9,210 bases of DNA from Opitutaceae bacterium. Its GTDB lineage: Bacteria; Verrucomicrobiota; Verrucomicrobiia; Opitutales; Opitutaceae. Below, one piece after another: positions 1 to 5,773 of this stretch. The position numbers and the translations under genes were made by a program. The notes below the pieces were generated by a model. The model saw only the letters and a list, made by a program, of their open reading frames with translations, was not told the DNA's origin and searched no databases. The stretch covers positions 1 through 9,210 of the forward strand of contig RGAX01000104.1 in the NCBI GenBank assembly GCA_009919985.1, written 5' to 3'. Every line of letters begins with the position of its first letter. Position 1 is the first letter of the stretch.

Positions 1-478
1 TAATTTCCGTGATGTGACCACATTGTTTCACGACCCCGAGGCGTTTCGCGTCATGGTTGAGGCCTTTGCGCTGGATTGCACGCAGCAGCGCATCGACCTA
101 ATCGCAGCGGTCGACGCGCGTGGCTTTATTGTCGGCGGCGCACTCGCTTACCAATTGCACAAGCCTTTCGTACTCGTACGCAAAAAGGGTAAGTTACCCC
201 ACAAAACCATTTCTGCTGATTACGCCCTCGAGTATGGTACCGCGACCGTCGAGATCCACGCCGACGCCTGCAAACCCGGTGACCGCATCCTTATCCTCGA
301 CGATTTGATCGCCACTGGCGGCACGTTACTGGCCGCGACGCAATTATTCCGCCGGCTCGGTGGCGTTGTCGTGGGCGTCGCCGGCATCATTGACCTGCCC
401 GAGCTCGGTGGCTCCGCCAAACTCCGCGCTGCGGGCCTCAACGTCCACACGCTGTGCGAATTTTCCGAAAACGAATAA
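1..478 (+). CDS. apt: Adenine phosphoribosyltransferase, 5'-truncated by window edge
   Basis: Cytosolic purine-salvage enzyme that converts adenine and PRPP to AMP and pyrophosphate. The open frame continues to the window edge: the first visible codons (from base 2) read NFRDVTTLFHDPEAFR, the conserved FRD-(I/V)-T-x-L-x-x-DPxAF stretch of Apt. The GTG at 14 is therefore internal, and roughly 15-25 N-terminal residues lie upstream. Further family marks are DARGF (substrate-side loop), the RKKGKLP segment, the LEYG motif, and the type I PRTase PRPP-binding loop ILILDDLIATGGT encoded near 287-325. The C-terminus is complete, ending in TAA at 476-478. The next gene starts 42 bp downstream on the same strand, so co-transcription is possible. 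I see nothing abnormal in the visible part. The identification is firm because motif order and spacing match the family throughout. Confidence 0.95.
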   Translation, partial: NFRDVTTLFHDPEAFRVMVEAFALDCTQQRIDLIAAVDARGFIVGGALAYQLHKPFVLVRKKGKLPHKTISADYALEYGTATVEIHADACKPGDRILILDDLIATGGTLLAATQLFRRLGGVVVGVAGIIDLPELGGSAKLRAAGLNVHTLCEFSENE

Positions 479-520
479 CCGCCGCCTCATCGCTTCCTCT
501 TTTTTATTAATTCCCCCGCC

Positions 521-1492
521 ATGGCTCTCACGATCTGGACCAACACCAAATTCGATCCCGCTGTCACCCAGTTGCTGCATGACGGTACGCGCGCCCACCG
601 GCTCGTTACTTCTGCCGCCGCCAGTACCTCGGTACTGGTCGCCGGTCAGACCGACCCTGCGCTCGCCTCGGCCGATATCGCGTTTGGTCAGCCCGACCCA
701 GTCGATTGCCTGCGTTATCCAAACATCAAGTGGGTGGAAGTTTCTACCGCTGGTTATACGCGCTACGATACCCCGGAGTTTTTGGAAACGTTTCGCACGC
801 GCGGCTCGGCGTTCACCAACGCCTCAGCCGTGTTCGCCGATCCCTGCGCGCAACATGTCTTGGCCATGATGCTTTCGCTGGGACGTCAGTTGTTGCCCTC
901 GCACCGCGATCAACTCACGGACCAGTCCTGGCACTATGAAGAACGTCGCTACCATTCGCGTCTCCTCACCGGCCAGAGTGTACTCATGCTCGGTTACGGT
1001 GCGATCGGTCGTCGTCTGACGGAGTTGCTCGCCCCGTTTGGGATGACCCTGTACGCGCTCCGTCGTCAGACGCGCAGCGAGACCGGCGTGCGCATCGTGC
1101 CCGAAACCGAGCTCACGCGCGTGCTCCCCCTAGTCGATCACATCGTCAACATCCTCCCAGCCAATCCCGCCACGGCCGGCTACGTGAATGCTCGCCGCCT
1201 CGCGTGCTGCCGGCCTACCGCTAAATTTTACAACGTCGGTCGCGGCACCACCGTCGATCAACCCGCGCTCGCCGAAGCCCTGCGCTCGAAAAAAATCTCG
1301 GCCGCTTATCTCGACGTCATGGACCCCGAGCCGCTCCCGCCCGCGCACGAGCTGTGGACTACGCCCAATTGCTACATCACCCCGCACACTGCCGGCGGCC
1401 GCCACGATCAGGACGAGACGATCGTCCGGCATTTTTTACAAAACCTCGCCGCTTACGAAAGCGGTGGCGCGATGACGGATCGCGTCGTGTGA
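521..1492 (+). CDS. D-2-hydroxyacid dehydrogenase (NAD-binding)
   Basis: Predicted cytosolic NAD(P)-dependent oxidoreductase that interconverts a 2-hydroxyacid and a 2-oxoacid. The protein has 323 aa, the usual family length. It has an N-terminal catalytic half (about 1-100), a central Rossmann domain (about 101-290) with the dinucleotide loop GYGAIG at 158-163, and a C-terminal return to the catalytic domain. The expected catalytic trio is visible: Arg241 in NVGRG, Glu270 in DPEPLP and His289 in TPHTAGG. The ATG at 521 gives the expected N-terminus (TIWTNTKFDP). No strong ribosome-binding site precedes it, as in neighbouring genes. It lies between apt and a sugar isomerase/epimerase-like gene, 19 bp from the latter, which hints at a sugar-acid pathway. 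The exact substrate (glycerate, phosphoglycerate, lactate, formate) cannot be read from the sequence. Confidence 0.9.
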   Translation: MALTIWTNTKFDPAVTQLLHDGTRAHRLVTSAAASTSVLVAGQTDPALASADIAFGQPDPVDCLRYPNIKWVEVSTAGYTRYDTPEFLETFRTRGSAFTNASAVFADPCAQHVLAMMLSLGRQLLPSHRDQLTDQSWHYEERRYHSRLLTGQSVLMLGYGAIGRRLTELLAPFGMTLYALRRQTRSETGVRIVPETELTRVLPLVDHIVNILPANPATAGYVNARRLACCRPTAKFYNVGRGTTVDQPALAEALRSKKISAAYLDVMDPEPLPPAHELWTTPNCYITPHTAGGRHDQDETIVRHFLQNLAAYESGGAMTDRVV

Positions 1493-1511
1493 TGCGTGCG
1501 CCCTCGTCCCC

Positions 1512-2633
1512 ATGAATGAATCTTTGAACGCTGCCGCTGGAACGCTCACGCGGCGACAGTTTACTGGCTTGGCGCTCGGTGCCGCCACGCAGCTCATGGC
1601 AGGAGATTTAGCTTCACCGGCCCCTCGCACCTGGCGCCTCGGTCTTAATACGTATTGTCTCCGCTTCCAGCGCTGGAACGACCGCCAACTTTTTGACTAC
1701 GTCACCCGGCACCAGCTCGACGCGATTTTTCTCCAAGACTCACTCGATAAGGGCGTGATGGATCCGAAGCACTGGTCCGAGGTGCGCGCGTGGTCCAAAG
1801 ATTTGGGCCTGCGCCTGGAGACCGGCGGGGGTGGTCTCTTGCCGCGCACACCGGATGCGTACGCGCAGGCAGTCGCGACGTTGCGCAAAAATATCGAGCG
1901 CGCCGCCGCTATGGGATCGCCCATCGTGCGCACATTGCTCGCTTCCGATCGTTATCATTTTCCGCCCGGTCCGGTGGAGCGCCACATCGAGACGGCCATT
2001 AAAATTCTACGCGAGGTGCGTAGCCAAGCGATGGACGCCGGCCTAAAGATCGGCCTAGAAAATCACAAAGACCTCCTCGCTTGGGAAACCAGGCAATTGA
2101 TCGAGACGGCGGGACCAGATTTTGTCGGCTCCTATCTGGATACGGGAAATCCGGTATTCGTCGCCGAAGATCCGATGACGACCCTCGAGGAACTCGGCCC
2201 TTACGCGGTGACGTTTCACTTGCGCGATTCGGTCGTCTACGAAACGGAGGGCGGCGTCGCCGTGCAATGGGTTCCGTTAGGTGAAGGCACGCCCGACTTC
2301 AAAGCGATCGTGGCGCGCGCGGCCGAAATCATCCCAGCTAACGTGCACATTTATTGTAAGCCGATTACGGCGCGCCCGCCGGTGATTTTACCGGTTTACA
2401 CGGATGAGTTTTGGACCCGCTGGTTCCCGCGTGGACGTTCGCGCGATTTTTCCCGCTTTCTTGCGTTGGCAAAACGGGGGCGGCCTTATGGGCAGCCGCA
2501 TCTGACCGAAGACACTGACGAGGGTCGCGCCCGCCACATTGATGCGCTCAAAATTCAACAACTCGAGCACATGGAGCGCAGTCTCAATTACTCCCGGAAA
2601 ACGCTGAACCTCGGCGAGCGTGGGCGCGGTTAA
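1512..2633 (+). CDS. Tat-exported TIM-barrel sugar phosphate isomerase/epimerase-like protein
   Basis: 373-aa protein of the xylose isomerase-like / AP endonuclease 2 TIM-barrel superfamily, likely acting on a sugar or sugar derivative outside the cytoplasm. The N-terminus carries a twin-arginine signal: TRRQF at 13-17, then a hydrophobic stretch to about residue 30. The mature barrel starts near RLGLNTYCLRF (42-52). Typical metal-ligand positions are seen at Glu183 (GLENH), Asp210 (YLDTGN) and His236 (TFHLRD). At the end of the barrel, where relatives usually carry a fourth acidic ligand before an ITxRPP-like stretch, this protein has CKPITARPP, so Lys283 may replace the Glu. The basic C-terminal tail (310-373) is family-like but not informative. 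It starts 19 bp after the dehydrogenase stop, suggesting one transcript. The substrate is unknown. It could be a non-catalytic or differently tuned family member. Confidence 0.82.
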   Translation: MNESLNAAAGTLTRRQFTGLALGAATQLMAGDLASPAPRTWRLGLNTYCLRFQRWNDRQLFDYVTRHQLDAIFLQDSLDKGVMDPKHWSEVRAWSKDLGLRLETGGGGLLPRTPDAYAQAVATLRKNIERAAAMGSPIVRTLLASDRYHFPPGPVERHIETAIKILREVRSQAMDAGLKIGLENHKDLLAWETRQLIETAGPDFVGSYLDTGNPVFVAEDPMTTLEELGPYAVTFHLRDSVVYETEGGVAVQWVPLGEGTPDFKAIVARAAEIIPANVHIYCKPITARPPVILPVYTDEFWTRWFPRGRSRDFSRFLALAKRGRPYGQPHLTEDTDEGRARHIDALKIQQLEHMERSLNYSRKTLNLGERGRG

Positions 2634-2723
2634 GCTACTGCCTCCTTTGTGTTTGGCCGCGTTTTAACTTCAATCGCAGCAGTTGCGTGGGTTCCAGTTA
2701 ACAGGCGGTTTTTCGGCCCGTAC

Positions 2724-3704
2724 TTAACCTTTCCCGAACGAGTCGATAGGGAATAGCTGGGGAAAATAGGTCGCCAGCGCTTTTGCTGGCAGCGCTAACC
2801 GAACTTTGGACTTCGGCGTATCAGATTTTAAGAGCCCCGCCTCTATGACCTTCGTGAGTACCATTCGCCCTTTGCGTTCGGCCGCTCCGATGATTCGACC
2901 CGCTTCTCCGCGTGCAAATTCACCTCGGTAGAGTGCCTCGCGAAGAAGTAAAAATGCACAATCGGCTTCCTGTCCAAACCCAGCCTCTACTTTTGTATAG
3001 TGCTCAATACGTGCCGCCAATGAGTTGAGCTCCAATAGGCGGTCCATAAACGCAATTTGATCCAGCATCACACGAAGTACGAATGCACAGAAATCGCGAA
3101 GCGCGCGTTCGCTCAAATGACCACGACCATCGTCGGCCGAACGGGCACTTCGCTCCTGATCCGCATTGGACAAAAGCGCGTAATACTCACTCCTTTGAAT
3201 CGCGAGGCCACGGGAAAGCGACCAGAGTCCCCCTCCGTCAATCCGGAGTTGGCGAATGAGCGTATCCGAAAACAATCGGGCTACGCGGCCATTACCGTCG
3301 CGAAACGGGTGAATCCAGGCGAAGCGGTGATGGCTCGCAGCTACTGCAATCACCTTTCTTGTCCGGGACAGCTCGCCCGATTCGTAACGAAGGCTGAAAT
3401 GCTCAAGCAATCCGGGCACAAGCTCGTATGGCGGGGCAACGTGAGTTCCAACTTCCACGTCTCCGGTTCGCAACTCGCCAGGCTGAAGGGGCGATTTTTG
3501 GCCGCTCGAGGTGGTGGCAACGCGCATTTCCGCTGGGAGCTGCGAATAAAACAGTCGGTGGAGTTCGCAAAAAAAACTGCCTTGATAGGGCGACCCTGAG
3601 TAGGTGGCGGCCCACTTTTGAACCGCCAGATGTGCGAGCGCTAATTGCTGCAGGCTTCTCTTTTCAGGTTCAGCTGCAAAATTCTGCTGAAGAGCTGCTT
3701 CAAT
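2724..3704 (-). pseudogene. fic: fic, 3' part (Fic core and winged-helix C-terminus), split by IS605-type insertion
   Basis: Encodes residues 71-396 of a Fic-family protein, which transfers AMP (or another nucleotide moiety) from a nucleotide onto a target protein hydroxyl. The Fic signature HPFRDGNGR is intact (residues 202-210 of the rejoined protein), with the catalytic His and the anion-binding GNGR. Upstream is the usual substrate-flap region (GDVEVGTHVAPP), and the C-terminus (about 318-380) looks like a winged helix, as in self-regulating Fic proteins. The first native codon here is Ile71 at 3704-3702, where the frame meets the IS right end. Joined to the 5' piece ending at 5445, the reading frame is exactly continuous and has no stops, so the damage is only the insertion. 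An ATG at 3716-3714, contributed by the element, opens this frame as M-V-V-H-I-E, giving a possible 330-aa product. Confidence 0.88.
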
Positions 3705-3825
3705 ATGAACTACCATCGCCCAAGCCTAAGCGGCTATGGACGAGGTTTCGCAGCCGGTGTCCGAAGCCGTCTTCGGTCCTGAATGCTGGGGTAGGTTCCC
3801 TCCCCACTGGGCTTCGCAGCCCAAA
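3689..3825 (-). ncRNA. Candidate TnpB omega RNA (scaffold 3705-3825, guide from 3704 downward)
   Basis: Minus-strand stretch at the tnpB 3' end and element right end, where omega RNAs of IS200/IS605 elements are encoded. Four hairpins lie in order along the transcript. The first is a 6-bp stem 3808-3813/3818-3823 with a GCGA (GNRA-type) loop. One base on is an 8-bp stem with one bulge, 3787-3795/3799-3806. Then comes a perfect 6-bp CCGAAG/CTTCGG stem, 3761-3776. Last is a stem 3713-3720/3732-3739 (7 of 8 pairs). The scaffold then ends in uaguucau at 3705 and runs into flanking DNA. The guide would begin AUUGAAGCAGCUCUUC, which is fic coding sequence. The same bases encode the non-conserved TnpB tail (residues about 378-408), as is common. 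Function is inferred from position and fold; the 5' end is a guess. Confidence 0.7.
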
Positions 3826-4952
3826 ACTATGTTCAGCAGATTCCGTGCGGAGTTGAGATCGCGAGTGATGACGGAGCCATCCGGCAGGATGTGCGTGCGT
3901 TCACTGAGCGACTTCTGGCGGGCAGGGCCACCGCCAGAACAAGTCTGGCTGGGCCTGTGCTTACGGGGATCCACCTCGATGATGGCGCAACCAGCTTCTT
4001 CCGCTTTGTAACGCAGCATTTGGTGGAAAGCCCCCGCGGCCGCCGCAAGGATTTCTCGGTTGAGTCCCTGCTTGGTCTGACCGCCAGAGGCGGTCATCGC
4101 GAGCGGGGACAGGAGTTCGACGCCGATGGCTCGCCGGGTGGCGGCAAGCCTGGCGGTAGTCTGATGCAAAAAGTTCTGACGCTGACGACGCACCTTGTCG
4201 TGGAGCCGGACGACGGCGCGTTTGACCAACCACCAACGCTTGGAACCCTTGGTTTTGCGGGCGAGGGATTGCTGGAGTTGCGCAAGGGTCTCCAACTGTT
4301 TCTTCAGGTGACGGGGATTCTCGATGCATTCGTCGGAGCCGTCGGCGTTCGCGATCGTCGCGAAGGTTTCCACGCCCCAATCAAGCCCGGACAAGGCCAC
4401 CCCGGCACGCTCGCGCGCCGGCAACTGCTCGAGCCGATACGTGACGGAAAGATACCACCGGTCTGCGCGGCAGACGACTTCGGCGGTCTTGGGCAGGCCG
4501 CCGGCGAACCGTGCCTTACCGCGTAGCTTTAGTTTTCCGATCCCGGTAATGCGGACAGATCTTCCGTCTGAATGTAGGCGCCAGCCGTTGCCGTGTTCTT
4601 TGAACCCGAAGCCGCTGAAGCGGCGGCTGGATTTGAAGCGGGGAAAGCCGGGCGTCTCGCCTTTTTTGATGCGGCGAAAGAACGCACCGAATGCGAGATC
4701 GAGCCGCTTGAGCGTGAGTTGGAGTGCGTGGGTATGCACCGCAGCCCAAGCGGCTCGCAGCTTGCGCTCTTGGGTGAGCGCCCGGCATTGCGCCGCGAAC
4801 GTAAGGGACTTTTTCGTGGTTTGATAGTGGGCGATGCGTTGCTCCAAAGCCCAATTGTAAACCTGCCGGCAGGTGTCCGCCATCCGCGCCAACTCCAACC
4901 CGGCGACCGTGCGCGGGTAGAGGCGGTATTCGACTTTGCGCTGGCAGTGCAT
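3726..4952 (-). CDS. tnpB: TnpB, RNA-guided RuvC-like nuclease of the IS605-type element
   Basis: TnpB uses an omega RNA to cut DNA next to a transposon-associated motif, helping its element persist after excision. The ATG at 4952 gives the usual TnpB beginning (MHCQRKVEYRLYP); an upstream in-frame ATG at 5006 would add 18 atypical residues and overlap tnpA, so I reject it. The protein has 408 aa, a normal length. The N-terminal wedge/REC-like part carries the typical segments FFRRIKKGETPGFPRFK (91-107) and GFGFKEHGNGW (114-124). RuvC residues are Asp191 (GLDWGV), Glu279 (GVELLSPL) and Asp365 (TRDLNSARN), so the triad is intact. The zinc-ribbon is degenerate: SQTCSGGG keeps only Cys338, and the second CxxC is replaced by THILPDG. 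The last 31 residues are non-conserved tail overlapping the omega RNA. The start lies 13 bp from the divergent tnpA start. Confidence 0.92.
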   Translation of the reverse strand: MHCQRKVEYRLYPRTVAGLELARMADTCRQVYNWALEQRIAHYQTTKKSLTFAAQCRALTQERKLRAAWAAVHTHALQLTLKRLDLAFGAFFRRIKKGETPGFPRFKSSRRFSGFGFKEHGNGWRLHSDGRSVRITGIGKLKLRGKARFAGGLPKTAEVVCRADRWYLSVTYRLEQLPARERAGVALSGLDWGVETFATIANADGSDECIENPRHLKKQLETLAQLQQSLARKTKGSKRWWLVKRAVVRLHDKVRRQRQNFLHQTTARLAATRRAIGVELLSPLAMTASGGQTKQGLNREILAAAAGAFHQMLRYKAEEAGCAIIEVDPRKHRPSQTCSGGGPARQKSLSERTHILPDGSVITRDLNSARNLLNIVLGCEAQWGGNLPQHSGPKTASDTGCETSSIAA

Positions 4953-4965
4953 CGTGTGAATTAAA

Positions 4966-5394
4966 ATGGTTTTTGGGCATGAAAAACGGCAAGAACTAAA
5001 AGCCAAAGAACACTGCGTCTACCGCCTGCACTACCACTTGATCTTCGTGACCAAGTATCGCCGGCCCTGTTTGGACCAGGCGATGCTCGCAGCCTTCCAG
5101 GCGATCGCTGATCGCCTCTGCGTGCAGTGGCGATGCCAACTGCTGGAGTGTAACGGCGAACCCGATCACGTTCATCTGCTGGTTGAAACCGAACCCACGA
5201 CGCCTCTGACCAAATTGATCAATAATTTGAAGACCGTATCTTCGCGGCTGCTGCGTCGCGATTACGACGCCCATCTGGCGCGACACTACCGCAAGCCTGT
5301 GCTATGGTCGCCTTCGTACTGTCTGATCTCCTGCGGCGGAGCGCCTTTGGAGATCATCAAACACTACATCCAGAATCAGGCCGGCGCGGATTGA
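4966..5394 (+). CDS. tnpA: TnpA, HUH single-strand transposase (Y1)
   Basis: 142-aa transposase of the IS200/IS605 family that cuts and rejoins single-stranded element ends through a 5'-phosphotyrosine link, working as a dimer. The metal-binding HUH motif is His68-Val-His70 in EPDHVHLLVE. The catalytic tyrosine is Tyr134 in IIKHYIQNQ, after the conserved WSPSYC and GGAPLE segments (114-129). The N-terminal strand YRLHYHLIFVTKYRRP (19-34) is classic. Length and motif spacing are normal, so the enzyme looks functional. ATG 4966 is the only start that keeps the whole conserved domain. Only 13 bp separate it from the tnpB start on the other strand, so the two promoters must sit within or across each other's coding starts. 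Its stop (5392-5394) lies 4 bp before the left-end hairpin. Confidence 0.95.
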   Translation: MVFGHEKRQELKAKEHCVYRLHYHLIFVTKYRRPCLDQAMLAAFQAIADRLCVQWRCQLLECNGEPDHVHLLVETEPTTPLTKLINNLKTVSSRLLRRDYDAHLARHYRKPVLWSPSYCLISCGGAPLEIIKHYIQNQAGAD

Positions 5395-5398
5395 CCCC

Positions 5399-5422
5399 GC
5401 CTAAGACCCCTCGTCTTTAGGC
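5399..5422. repeat. Left-end subterminal hairpin of the IS605-type element
   Basis: Imperfect palindrome: GCCTAAGAC (5399-5407) pairs with GTCTTTAGGC (5413-5422), with one unpaired T and a 5-nt loop. It lies about 21 nt inside the left tip (5444). Bulged hairpins in this position are what IS200/IS605 TnpA proteins bind. A further copy of the arm, GTCTTAGG, lies at the very tip (5438-5445), and CTTAGGC recurs in the right-end hairpin loop on the element strand. Confidence 0.75.
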
Positions 5423-5444
5423 CGGGGCTTGCTCCGCGTCTTAG

Positions 5445-5449
5445 GTCAC
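5445..5449 (-). other. Probable insertion target / TAM, 5'-GTGAC
   Basis: On the minus strand GTGAC sits directly 5' of the element's left end. In this family the element inserts 3' of a short fixed motif that TnpB also reads as its transposon-associated motif (TAM). The four or five bases here are the natural candidate. The exact length of the motif cannot be set from one insertion. Confidence 0.5.
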
Positions 5450-5654
5450 GAACTCGCGTTTGCTGCCCCTCGATGAGATTGGAGTAATAACAGTGCATCC
5501 AACGAGTTAGCTCCGCCAAGTCCTTGCGTAGCTCGGGTCGAACCTTTTGGTCGAGCCGAGCAGCTTGTTCAAGAACCGAGCATGCCAAATCATCCAAGGA
5601 GCGCAGGTATTGCTCAGGCAGGATGGGCTCGATCGCTGGTCTTGTGAGTGGCAT
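5445..5654 (-). pseudogene. fic: fic, 5' part (inhibitory helix), cut off from its core by the IS605-type element
   Basis: Encodes residues 1-70 of the Fic protein whose core lies at 2724-3704. The start MPLTRPAIEPILPEQYL is typical of Fic proteins with an N-terminal Fic_N region. YYSNLIEGQQT contains the autoinhibitory motif (S/T)xxxE(G/N): Ser58, Glu62, Gly63. In N-terminally inhibited Fic proteins that Glu blocks productive ATP binding. The insertion comes seven residues after Gly63, so this piece keeps the whole inhibitor motif and none of the catalytic site. If translated, it runs 22 codons into the element and stops at 5378-5376, giving a 92-residue chimera. ATG 5654 is preceded by two TATCGG repeats and no Shine-Dalgarno. 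The ISL3 element begins 29 bp upstream. Confidence 0.87.
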
Positions 5655-5657
5655 TTA

Positions 5658-5675
5658 TGCCGATATTTTTACCGA
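5658..5675. promoter_or_regulatory. Pair of TGCCGA/TACCGA direct repeats just upstream of fic
   Basis: TGCCGATAT at 5658 and TACCGATAT at 5670 are direct repeats exactly 12 bp apart, starting 3 bp upstream of the fic ATG. A matching pair with the same 12-bp period lies at 7122-7139 on the far side of the ISL3 element. Position and period suggest binding sites for a regulator, perhaps the Fic winged helix itself. This is inference from sequence only. Confidence 0.45.
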
Positions 5676-5683
5676 TATTTATT
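5676..5683. repeat. ISL3 target-site duplication, left copy
   Basis: TATTTATT immediately outside the left inverted repeat, identical to 7052-7059 immediately outside the right one. Eight bases is the usual ISL3-family duplication. The sequence is AT-rich, as the family often prefers. Confidence 0.93.
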
Positions 5684-5705
5684 GGTTCTTCGCTACTTTC
5701 AGTGG
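5684..5705 (+). repeat. ISL3 left terminal inverted repeat
   Basis: 22 bases that match the reverse complement of 7030-7051 without a mismatch. The match stops at base 23. The GGTTCTTCGC-type tip is typical of ISL3 family ends (GG(C/T)TCTT...). Confidence 0.95.
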
Positions 5706-5773
5706 ATTAGGCCGACACCGGTGCTGACGATTTAGGCGTGACGAAAAGGTGAGCGAAGGGCGCGATTCTAGGG

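Larger units (their letters stand above)
3705..5444 (-). mobile_element. IS200/IS605-type (IS605 group) insertion sequence inside fic
   Basis: 1740-bp element that moves as single-stranded DNA. It carries divergent tnpA (HUH-Y1 transposase, plus strand) and tnpB (RuvC nuclease, minus strand), the IS605/IS608 layout. Its left end is near the tnpA 3' end (5444) and its right end past tnpB (3705). Borders were set by rejoining the host fic frame: Asp70 (GAC, 5447-5445) must precede Ile71 (ATT, 3704-3702). As expected for this family there is no terminal inverted repeat and no target duplication. A bulged subterminal hairpin sits at 5399-5422, and a right-end hairpin at 3713-3739. Inserted sequence follows 5'-GTGAC on the element's leading strand and ends in GTTCAT. 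Both genes are open and complete, so it may be active. The exact ends could slip by a base or two. Confidence 0.88.

Noticed and set aside
2634..2723. Rho-independent terminator between the convergent isomerase and fic genes
   Set aside because: A T-run (2709-2713) is present, but no strong stem precedes it. Only weak 4-bp pairings were found.
3057..3599. 180-codon plus-strand open frame opposite fic
   Set aside because: It is antisense to the conserved Fic core, has no recognisable domain and no upstream signals. The minus-strand frame explains the region.
3891..4526. 211-codon plus-strand open frame opposite tnpB
   Set aside because: It mirrors the RuvC-containing tnpB frame in GC-rich DNA. 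No family features were seen.
4953..5006. Longer tnpB start at 5006
   Set aside because: The 18 extra residues are not TnpB-like and overlap tnpA. MHCQRKVEYRLYP at 4952 is the usual beginning.
5376..5654. Stand-alone 92-codon small gene
   Set aside because: Residues 1-70 are the missing N-terminus of the split Fic, and the last 22 codons are element left-end sequence.
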